Shown: one piece after another, positions 7,170 through 14,228 of the stretch
How the letters are laid out: the number at the start of each line of letters is the position of its first letter
Position numbering within the stretch: the first letter of the stretch is position 1
Virus record (IMG/VR): IMGVR_UViG_3300030117_000547
Span: 1 to 34,420 of that record
Length of the DNA: 34,420 nucleotides
DNA from: a virus
Strand: one strand, 5' to 3'
Made by a program: the position numbers and the translations under genes
The notes under the pieces: generated by a model
The model's database searches: none
Told to the model about the DNA's origin: nothing
Seen by the model: only the letters and a program-made list of their open reading frames with translations

Positions 7170-8254
7170 TATTAATATTAATACCCTTTAATAACGCCTA
7201 TGCTGAAATAGGCAAAATATCTGAGTTAAGAGGAAATGGAGAAATTTTACGAGCGAATCAGTCAGATAGACTATTGGCAACAAATGATTTGGATATTCTT
7301 AGCTATGATGATGTCCGCACTGGTAATGGTCGTATCGGTATTGAGTTTCTTGATTCTTCTGTCATACGGCTTACTGAACATTCTAAGATTGTTATTGATG
7401 AATATATCTATGACCCTGACCCAAGTAAAAGCAAAATGGCGCTCCAAATGGCAAGCGGAACAGCCAGATTTATTACTGGTGCACTGGGAAGAATAGATAA
7501 AGAAAATATTTCTATTAGAACTCCAAGTGCCTCAATTTTTATTAGAGGGACAGATTTCACTACAACAGTAGATGAATTAGGGAGATCATTAGTTATTTTA
7601 TTGCCCGATGCTAATGGCAATTCTTCTGGAGAAATCACAGTAGAAACATTAGCAGGTACAGAAATTTTAAATCAACCTTATCAGGCAACTATGGTTAGTA
7701 TGAGCGAAAGTCCGCCTACTAGACCAGTAACATTAGTAAATATGTCTTTAAATTTTATAGATAATTTATTAATTGTTACTCCACCAGAAGAAGTAGAACA
7801 GGCTATAGAAGAACAAACACAAACTGCTAGCAATGTGCTAGATATAGATTTACTTGAGGAAAATGAGTTAGATGATGATAGCGATTTATCAGAAGATGAA
7901 TTGCAAGATGAAATAACTAGATTAGATATAGATTTATTATCAGTTGATTTTTTACAAGATTTATTAGAAACCATAGAAGAATTATCTGCGGGTGGTAAAG
8001 ATGATGCTGATGAAGGTGAAATAGATGGAGTTAAAATAGAAGGAATAATTCCTGGATTTGACCAAAACGCACAAGTTTATACATTTGTAGAAGGTGAGGT
8101 ATTTTCTTTGTTCAGACAAGTTGAAAATACAATAGACCTGCAATTAGACAAAGAAAGCGGATATAGCATACAAATATTATCTGCTGGAAAATTAATTAAT
8201 TTAACAGTAAATGGAGGAGGCGAAAATGAGATTATTATTAACCAGTCTGATTAG
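7151..8254 (+). CDS. Exported FecR-domain protein
   Basis: 367 aa. Residues 1-18 form a signal peptide ending N-A-Y-A. Residues about 35-190 are a FecR-type beta domain (D-D-V-R-T-G-N-G-R, L-T-E-H-S-K-I, then R-T-P-S-A-S-I-F-I-R-G-T-D-F). About 215-285 is a very acidic Leu/Asp/Glu-rich linker, and a strand-rich C-terminus ends I-N-Q-S-D. It lacks the cytoplasmic anti-sigma N-terminus and transmembrane anchor of classical FecR, so it should be periplasmic or secreted. Stand-alone FecR proteins often neighbour CHASE2-cyclase genes in bacteria, as here. It overlaps the previous gene by 19 bp and the next by 29 bp. The domain call is strong; the ligand is unknown. Confidence 0.85.
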   Translation: MHKWLLILILIPFNNAYAEIGKISELRGNGEILRANQSDRLLATNDLDILSYDDVRTGNGRIGIEFLDSSVIRLTEHSKIVIDEYIYDPDPSKSKMALQMASGTARFITGALGRIDKENISIRTPSASIFIRGTDFTTTVDELGRSLVILLPDANGNSSGEITVETLAGTEILNQPYQATMVSMSESPPTRPVTLVNMSLNFIDNLLIVTPPEEVEQAIEEQTQTASNVLDIDLLEENELDDDSDLSEDELQDEITRLDIDLLSVDFLQDLLETIEELSAGGKDDADEGEIDGVKIEGIIPGFDQNAQVYTFVEGEVFSLFRQVENTIDLQLDKESGYSIQILSAGKLINLTVNGGGENEIIINQSD

Positions 8255-8939
8255 TCTTATCTCTATTGCTGTTTATGCTGGAGATAATTCAGCAGAGGTA
8301 AGGACAAAAGGTAGCTCCTCTCTTATACATATAGACCAGATAGGTACAAGTAACACAGCAAGAGTATGGTGTGGCTTATCTCAAGGCACTTATACAACCC
8401 ATAATTGTAGTAATGCAGAAATAGATATAGATCAAAATGGGATGAATAATGTTGCTAGAACTTATAGTCAAGTAGCTAATCATACTGGTAATGAATACAA
8501 AATAGACCAAGATGGTAATGATAATTTTGGTTATATAGATGCTGATGATGACGGAAATGATATGGATGTTATACAAAACGGCAATGATAATGATGCTGAA
8601 ATCTATATGCAGGGCGATAATAATGTTTATTCAATTACTCAAAATGGTAATGATAAAGAGGGCGAAATAAGAGCATTTGGAGACAATTCAAATTTTTCTA
8701 TTACTCAATCTGGTTCTGGTGAACATTACGCTAAGATTTATGCTAGCAATTCAGCAGATAATAATGATGCCTCTATAACTCAAACTGGTAGTGGAGATCA
8801 TTATATGAGACTGAATTTTTATACAGATGACTATGATGTTACTGCTAGTCAGTCAGGTGCTACCAATAAAAGCATTACAGTTAATTATAATTGCACTACA
8901 AATTGCAATAAAACTTTAACAATAGATCAGAGTGATTAA
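8226..8939 (+). CDS. Secreted curlin-repeat protein 2
   Basis: 237 aa from the ATG at 8226. An in-frame ATG at 8211 is less likely, because a GGAGGAGG ribosome site (8213-8220) sits five bases before 8226 and the signal peptide (1-18, ending V-Y-A) begins there. The body is made of units of about 22 residues: H-I-D-Q-I-G-T-S-N, D-I-D-Q-N-G-M-N-N, then several S-I-T-Q-x-G units. It is rich in Asp and Asn. This is the classical curlin pattern, better preserved than in curlin protein 1. Cys pairs 49/61 and 223/227 are unusual for curlins. It is probably a CsgG client and may act together with protein 1 as a major/minor subunit pair. Confidence 0.85.
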   Translation: MRLLLTSLISLISIAVYAGDNSAEVRTKGSSSLIHIDQIGTSNTARVWCGLSQGTYTTHNCSNAEIDIDQNGMNNVARTYSQVANHTGNEYKIDQDGNDNFGYIDADDDGNDMDVIQNGNDNDAEIYMQGDNNVYSITQNGNDKEGEIRAFGDNSNFSITQSGSGEHYAKIYASNSADNNDASITQTGSGDHYMRLNFYTDDYDVTASQSGATNKSITVNYNCTTNCNKTLTIDQSD

Positions 8940-10692
8940 ATACATACAGCTTTTAGGCTTATTTATATTATTAGGTATTCCTTTAGTACAACAATGGACT
9001 CCCTTAGAAATATTAAAATTAAAAGTATTTGATGAATTTGTACCAGAAAAAGAACGATCAAATTATTTTTCAATATTGTCTATAAATGAAGAAGATATTG
9101 AAAACGAAGGTGGTTATCCTTTACCTAGAAAAAGATTATCAGAGATACATTTAGACCTTTTAAATAACGGAGCATTAGGCGTTGGCTGGGTCATAGCCTT
9201 TCCACAGCCAGATAGATTTGGAGGAGATGCAGAGTTTTCACAAGTTTTATCTTATGCGCCTAGTGTTCTAGCTATGTTTGAAAATGACAATGGAGATTAT
9301 CCAGAAACAACAGGCACAGTTATTTTAGGTGAAGATATAGGCGGATATGAAGCTACAGGCGTTATACAGAATATAGATATTCTTAAAAATAACGCTTCTC
9401 AAGGAATTGCTATAGCTCCTACAGATGTAGATCAATTAGTCAGAAGGATGCCTTTATTAATGAGAACTCCTGATGGATGGGTTTCGGCTTATGGTACAGA
9501 GGTTTTAAAGATATTAGCTAATTCTGATACTTATTTGATAAAAACAAATGAAAATGGAATTGAAGAAATAAGAGTTAAAAACTTGCCTCCTATCCCTACT
9601 GATTCACTAGGAAGAAAATGGATAAGTTGGGTAGATACAGAGGAATTTTCTTTACAAGATTTATTTTCTGGAAAGGCTGATATAGATGGAAAGTTTGTAT
9701 TTGTTGGAGTAACAGCAGCTGGTGTAATGCCACAAATTGCTACTCCTGTAGGTCTTTTAGAGCCACATAAAATACAAGCTGCGTTATCTGAGTCTATTTT
9801 GATACAAGATAGTCCGTATATACCAGATTATGCTGTAGCAGTAGAGTTATTAGTATTTTCCATTTCTATAGCGTTTATATGGCTCCTGTTGCAATATTTG
9901 GGAATAACATGGGGTTTGGTGTCAGGAATAGGAATTATGTCTCTAACCGCTTATATGGGCTTTTATTATATAAGTGCTGGAATATTAATAGATTTTACTT
10001 GGTCTCTTATATCTCAGTTTATTACAGCAACAGTAGCTTTTTATCTTAGATTTAGAGAACAATTTAAGCTTAGATTGCAGATTAAAAAACAATTTGAGCA
10101 TTATATTGATCCAAGACAGGTTAAAAGATTGCAGAAAAATCCTGAGTTATTAAAACTAGGTGGCGAAAAAAGATACGCAACATTTCTATTTACTGATGTT
10201 AGAGGATTTACTTCTATGTCAGAGACTTTACCGCCCGAAGATGTAACTTTTATTATGAACGCAACTTTAACTATTCAAGAAAATGCGGTCAAAAAATATG
10301 GTGGCATGGTAGATAAATATATTGGCGATGCAATGATGGCTATATTTAATGCTCCTATAGAGTTAAATGACCATGAAGATAAAGCTATAAAAGCAGCTAT
10401 TGAGATTAAAAAGAATATGGAAGAAGCCAATTTAGGAATAGAAATAGGAATAGGTATAAATTCTGGAGAAGCTGTAATAGGGAATATGGGAAGTGAAACT
10501 AGGTTTGATTATACGGCTATAGGTGACCCAGTTAATACAGCTGCAAGGCTAGAATCAGCAACTAAAGATGTGGGAGTAGATTTGTTAATTGGAGAAAAGA
10601 CTGCGAATTTAAGCGATTTTGAATTAAACTTAGTCTCTAGTATTAATGTAAAAGGTAAAGCGGAAGCTTTAGATGTATATACAGTAACATGA
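8932..10692 (+). CDS. CHASE2-domain class III adenylate cyclase (membrane receptor cyclase)
   Basis: 586 aa with a GTG start that overlaps the curlin 2 stop by 8 bp. Residues 4-21 are an N-terminal membrane helix, about 30-295 an extracytoplasmic CHASE2 sensor, about 300-375 three membrane helices, and about 410-585 a class III cyclase domain. Catalytic residues are all visible: metal Asp422 (F-T-D-V-R-G-F-T) and Asp466 (Y-I-G-D-A), purine-selecting Lys462 and Thr528, and transition-state Asn535 and Arg539 (N-T-A-A-R). Lys with Thr at the selectivity positions fits ATP use as in cyanobacterial CyaC-type enzymes, hence cAMP is the expected product. The CHASE2 ligand is unknown. The upstream FecR protein or curlin products in the periplasm are natural candidates (inference). 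Confidence 0.93.
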   Translation: MIKYIQLLGLFILLGIPLVQQWTPLEILKLKVFDEFVPEKERSNYFSILSINEEDIENEGGYPLPRKRLSEIHLDLLNNGALGVGWVIAFPQPDRFGGDAEFSQVLSYAPSVLAMFENDNGDYPETTGTVILGEDIGGYEATGVIQNIDILKNNASQGIAIAPTDVDQLVRRMPLLMRTPDGWVSAYGTEVLKILANSDTYLIKTNENGIEEIRVKNLPPIPTDSLGRKWISWVDTEEFSLQDLFSGKADIDGKFVFVGVTAAGVMPQIATPVGLLEPHKIQAALSESILIQDSPYIPDYAVAVELLVFSISIAFIWLLLQYLGITWGLVSGIGIMSLTAYMGFYYISAGILIDFTWSLISQFITATVAFYLRFREQFKLRLQIKKQFEHYIDPRQVKRLQKNPELLKLGGEKRYATFLFTDVRGFTSMSETLPPEDVTFIMNATLTIQENAVKKYGGMVDKYIGDAMMAIFNAPIELNDHEDKAIKAAIEIKKNMEEANLGIEIGIGINSGEAVIGNMGSETRFDYTAIGDPVNTAARLESATKDVGVDLLIGEKTANLSDFELNLVSSINVKGKAEALDVYTVT

Positions 10693-11084
10693 GTAAAATA
10701 TTAATGGGCGTAGTTGGAGTTTTAGTTCTGATAAGCGGATTTCTTTATTATCAGAATAAAAGTTTAGCTGAGTTAAATAAGGCTTACGAATTAAGAGATG
10801 CCGAACAAAAGCTTGCTATTGAATCTTTGCAAAATGATTTCAAATTGCAAACAGAAGGATTGCTACAAATACAAAGTAGAAATCAAGAAATAGAAGCTGA
10901 AATGAATAGGTATTTGGATATTTTTAAAAGACATGATTTAACTAAGCTGGCAGCAGCAAAACCTGGTCTATTAGAACCGAGAGTAAATAATGGAACAAAA
11001 AATGTATTTGAAAGCATCGAAGAAGTTAGTAGGAATATTGACGATCTCGATGATGGCTTGCAGTTGCAGCCTAATACCCAATAA
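10689..11084 (+). CDS. Inner-membrane spanin (Rz-like)
   Basis: 131 aa. One N-terminal membrane helix (about 4-22), then a periplasmic coiled coil (about 25-85), then R-H-D-L-T-K-L-A-A-A-K-P-G-L-L, a stretch I associate with i-spanin-like proteins of marine phages. A second gene with a lipoprotein-like signal starts inside it in another frame, the classical Rz/Rz1 arrangement, and an endolysin follows. Spanins fuse inner and outer membranes in the last step of lysis of Gram-negative hosts. The ATGA start overlaps the cyclase stop. Confidence 0.75.
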   Translation: MSKILMGVVGVLVLISGFLYYQNKSLAELNKAYELRDAEQKLAIESLQNDFKLQTEGLLQIQSRNQEIEAEMNRYLDIFKRHDLTKLAAAKPGLLEPRVNNGTKNVFESIEEVSRNIDDLDDGLQLQPNTQ

Positions 11085-11379
11085 AGAAGTTGAAATAATA
11101 ACAAAACCTATAGAACGAAATATCGTTCAGCCTATTCTGCCAAGAGAAATAGATTTAAAAGAGCCTTATTGGTACGTTGTTTCTCAAGAAAATATAGAAG
11201 AATTTTTAGAAAGATTAGAAAAAGAACATGGACAGGTTGTTTTTGTAGCTATGTCCATACCTGACTATGAGTTAATGGCATACAATATGCAAGAATTAAA
11301 GAGGTATATAGGTGAGCTTAAAGAAGTGGTTGTCTATTATAGAAAAGTTACTACAAACAATACTGTTGAGGGAGAATAA
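10990..11379 (+). CDS. Outer-membrane spanin candidate (Rz1-like lipoprotein)
   Basis: 129 aa, starting within the i-spanin gene in a different frame and running 295 bases past its stop. The N-terminus has basic residues, a hydrophobic stretch and M-M-A-C at 21-24, a loose lipobox; Cys26 is a second candidate. The rest is a periplasmic-type domain with a Pro-containing linker, longer than the usual Rz1. An alternative start is the ATG at 11002. The overlap with the i-spanin and the endolysin directly downstream support the call; the imperfect lipobox keeps confidence moderate. Confidence 0.6.
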   Translation: MEQKMYLKASKKLVGILTISMMACSCSLIPNKEVEIITKPIERNIVQPILPREIDLKEPYWYVVSQENIEEFLERLEKEHGQVVFVAMSIPDYELMAYNMQELKRYIGELKEVVVYYRKVTTNNTVEGE

Positions 11380-11383
11380 TAAT

Positions 11384-11827
11384 ATGAATATATCTGTAGA
11401 AGGAATTTCATTAATCAAGAAGTTTGAAGGTTGTGAGTTAGAAGCATATCAAGATTCAGTAGGAGTTTGGACTATAGGATATGGTCATACTAAAGATGTA
11501 AAAGAAGGCGATAAAATTAATCAAGATGAAGCTGAGCATTTATTAGAAGAAGAAATGCCTGAATATGAAGGTTATATAAATGATATGGTAGAAGTATCAC
11601 TTGAACAATGTCAATTTGATGCGCTAGTTTCATGGGTTTATAACTTAGGACCAACAAATTTATCAAGTTCTACTTTATTAAAAGTTTTAAATGAAGGCGA
11701 GTATGATGAAGTTCCATTTCAAATAAAAAGATGGAATAAAGCGGGAGGAAAAGTATTAGAAGGATTAACAAGGAGAAGGGAGGCAGAAGCTTTACTTTTT
11801 CAAGATAAGGAATGGTACGAGGTCTAA
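11384..11827 (+). CDS. Endolysin, GH24 muramidase (T4/P22-lysozyme type)
   Basis: 147 aa from the ATG at 11384, preceded by GAGGGAG nine bases upstream; longer in-frame openings to the left lie inside the o-spanin gene. The catalytic triad spacing E-x8-D-x5-T is exact: Glu15, Asp24 and Thr30 within the K-F-E-G and G-Y-G-H-T motifs. Length equals the P22 gp19 class. It cuts the MurNAc-GlcNAc bond of peptidoglycan. No signal peptide or SAR segment is visible, so release should depend on a holin, consistent with the small membrane proteins upstream. Confidence 0.95.
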   Translation: MNISVEGISLIKKFEGCELEAYQDSVGVWTIGYGHTKDVKEGDKINQDEAEHLLEEEMPEYEGYINDMVEVSLEQCQFDALVSWVYNLGPTNLSSSTLLKVLNEGEYDEVPFQIKRWNKAGGKVLEGLTRRREAEALLFQDKEWYEV

Positions 11828-11828
11828 T

Positions 11829-13694
11829 ATGCCATTAGCTAAATATATATTTAGACCTGGAATCAACCGAGAAGGCACTAATTATAGCAACGAAGGTGGT
11901 TGGTATAGTGCTGATAAAGTAAGATTTAGAAAAGGCAAGCCTGAAAGAATGGCTGGCTGGGAAAAAAATACTGTTAATACTTTTTTAGGAACCTGTAGAA
12001 GTCTTTATTCATATAGGGATCAAGGTCGTACTGATTACGTTGGAGTAGGAACTCATTTAAAACTATATGTAAAAGAAGGAAATGAATTTGCAAATGTTAC
12101 TCCAATTAGAAAAACATCTACAAATAGTATAACTTTTGCAGCCACTAATGGTTCTTCTACTGTAGTTGCTACTGATTCATCACATGGAGCAGTTACAGGA
12201 GATACAGTAACTTTTGCACAAGCTGTTTCTCTAGGAGGAAATGTTACTGCTGATGTATTAAATCAGGAATATACAATAGATAAAGTATTAACTACAAATA
12301 CTTATGAAATTACAGCAAAAGATACAAGCGGTACAACAGTAACAGCTAATTCAAGCGATTCTGGTAATGGAGGTTCTGCTGTTGATGGAACTTATGAAAT
12401 AAATACTGGTTTAGATGTATATGTAAAAGGAACAGGTTGGGGAGCAGAAACGTGGGGTGCTGGAACATGGGGTTCAGCTTCATCTATTTCTGCCGCTGGT
12501 CAGTTAAGGCTTTGGTCTCAAGATAATTTTGGCGATGATCTTATAGCCTGCGTAAGAGGAGGAGGAATATATTATTGGGATGAAAGCTCTGGAACATCAA
12601 CTAGAGCAGTAGCCATGTCATCTCTTTCTGGTGCAAGCGATACACCAACTTTAGCATTACAAGTAATGGTATCTGATGTAGATAGGCATATTATCTGTTT
12701 TGGTGCTAATGCTATAGGAGAGACTTCTATTAATCCTACTTTAGTACGTTGGTCTGATACTGAAAGCTCTATTGATTGGACACCAACTTCTACAAATCAG
12801 GCTGGTGGCGTTCTATTATCACAAGGCACAACAATTATTAGTGCCCTACAAACTAGACAAGAAATATTAATTTGGACAGATCAAGGATTAATGTCAATGA
12901 GATTTGTAGGAGAACCATTTATATTTTCTTTTACAGAAATAGCTTCTGGTCCTTCATTGATAGCTCCTAATGCAGCAGTTATAGCTAATAATAGAGTTTA
13001 TTTTATGGATAGAGGTGGTTTCTATGTTTACTCTGGTTCTGCACAAAGGCTACCTTGTACTGTATTAGATTATGTTTTTTCAGATTTAAACTTAAACCAG
13101 CAATTCAAATGTTTTGGAGCTTCAATAGAAAGCGCTAACGAAGTAATTTGGTTTTATCCTTCAAAGGATAGTACAGAAATTGATCGTTATGTTTCTTATA
13201 ATTATTTAGAAAATGCTTGGTCTATAGGAACAACAAATGATGGATTTACTAGAACTGCTTGGATAGAAGCACCAACTATAGATTATCCTATTGCAGCAGG
13301 GAAAACATCAGGCAGTAATACTAATTATCTTTACAATCAAGAAGTTGGTCATTCAAACGATGGCAGTGAATTTACAGCATACATAGAATCAAGTGATTTT
13401 GATCTTAATCCAGATGGAGAAAGATTTATGTTTATCTCTAAGTTAATACCTGACGTAGAATTTAGAGATCAATATAGTACAAACGATACAGTAACTTACA
13501 CAATAAAAGGCAGAAATTATCCACTTGAAAGCCTTTCTACTTTGCAAACAATAAATGTAACTCCTGAGTCAACATTTAGTAATACAAGAGCAAGAAGCCG
13601 ACACGCTGCTATTAGAATATCAAATACTGGTACATATTATGGTTGGCGTATTGGAGATTTAAGATTAGAAATGAGACCTGACGGAAAAAGATAA
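11829..13694 (+). CDS. Tail tubular / packaged-DNA stabilisation protein (T7 gp12- or P22 gp10-like)
   Basis: 621 aa. The opening F-R-P-G-I-N-R-E-G-T and Y-S-N-E-G-G-W-Y-S-A-D-K-V-R-F-R are hallmarks I associate with podovirus tail proteins of this type in marine phages. The body is strand-rich with Thr/Ser/Gly loops, as expected for a beta-propeller nozzle protein, and shows no membrane segment. It lies one base after the endolysin stop, heads the virion block, and its TAA overlaps the next ATG. It probably forms the lower tail tube through which DNA is ejected. Whether it is closer to gp12 or gp10 cannot be settled by eye. Confidence 0.75.
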   Translation: MPLAKYIFRPGINREGTNYSNEGGWYSADKVRFRKGKPERMAGWEKNTVNTFLGTCRSLYSYRDQGRTDYVGVGTHLKLYVKEGNEFANVTPIRKTSTNSITFAATNGSSTVVATDSSHGAVTGDTVTFAQAVSLGGNVTADVLNQEYTIDKVLTTNTYEITAKDTSGTTVTANSSDSGNGGSAVDGTYEINTGLDVYVKGTGWGAETWGAGTWGSASSISAAGQLRLWSQDNFGDDLIACVRGGGIYYWDESSGTSTRAVAMSSLSGASDTPTLALQVMVSDVDRHIICFGANAIGETSINPTLVRWSDTESSIDWTPTSTNQAGGVLLSQGTTIISALQTRQEILIWTDQGLMSMRFVGEPFIFSFTEIASGPSLIAPNAAVIANNRVYFMDRGGFYVYSGSAQRLPCTVLDYVFSDLNLNQQFKCFGASIESANEVIWFYPSKDSTEIDRYVSYNYLENAWSIGTTNDGFTRTAWIEAPTIDYPIAAGKTSGSNTNYLYNQEVGHSNDGSEFTAYIESSDFDLNPDGERFMFISKLIPDVEFRDQYSTNDTVTYTIKGRNYPLESLSTLQTINVTPESTFSNTRARSRHAAIRISNTGTYYGWRIGDLRLEMRPDGKR

Positions 13695-13897
13695 TGGCTG
13701 ATATTAAAACGCTAGCATTACCAACACCAAATCCTGAATATAACAGTGATGATGAAGCAGTAACTAGAAGAATTTTAGAACAAACTATTGAAGATTTGAA
13801 TGTAAAAATTACAAGAGTTCAAAGATTGCAAGATACAATGACATCTAAAGCAATGAAAAGACATCAATTTTTATTAATGGGCGCTAAACATGGCTGA
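13694..13897 (+). CDS. 67-aa hypothetical virion-region protein
   Basis: A small helical protein with an N-terminal Pro/Asn stretch and a central helix (about residues 22-58) rich in Arg, Gln and Met. It is coupled to both neighbours (TAATG upstream, 8-bp overlap downstream). I recognise no family. Its place between tail and ejection genes suggests a minor virion or assembly factor. Confidence 0.7.
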   Translation: MADIKTLALPTPNPEYNSDDEAVTRRILEQTIEDLNVKITRVQRLQDTMTSKAMKRHQFLLMGAKHG

Positions 13898-14228
13898 TAC
13901 TTTAAAGGTCTTAGGTCAAGTTGATGCTGCTGCAACAACAGTAACTACTTTATATACAGTACCTGATATGACTCAGACTACTATAAGTTCAATAGTTGCA
14001 GCAAATAGAACAGGATCAGCAATAACTTTTAGATTGAGTGTTCATGTGGCAGGCGCTAGTGCCGATGATAAACAATATCTTTACTATGATAAATCAGTAG
14101 CAGCTAATGATTCGCTTGCAATAGTTATTGGAATTACTTTAAACCAAGCAGATGTACTAAAAGTTTATACCAGCGCAGTAGATATGAGCTTTAATGTATT
14201 TGGATGTGAAACAAAAGAGGACAGATAG
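13890..14228 (+). CDS. 112-aa beta-rich small virion-type protein
   Basis: Alternating Thr/Val/Ile strands (T-T-V-T-T-L-Y-T-V-P, then A-I-T-F-R-L-S-V-H-V) suggest a compact beta sandwich, as in phage decoration or fibre-collar proteins. There is no signal peptide. It starts inside the previous gene (8-bp overlap), and its TAG overlaps the GTG of the next gene. Structural role is inferred from composition and position only. Confidence 0.7.
   Translation: MADTLKVLGQVDAAATTVTTLYTVPDMTQTTISSIVAANRTGSAITFRLSVHVAGASADDKQYLYYDKSVAANDSLAIVIGITLNQADVLKVYTSAVDMSFNVFGCETKEDR

Noticed and set aside
7236-7496. 86-aa ORF rich in Met and Leu on the plus strand
   Set aside because: It is an out-of-frame shadow inside the FecR gene, whose frame has the signal peptide and domain.
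5144-10692. Cassette as an integrated mobile element
   Set aside because: No transposase, integrase, terminal repeats or target-site duplications at its edges; gene overlaps run smoothly across both borders.
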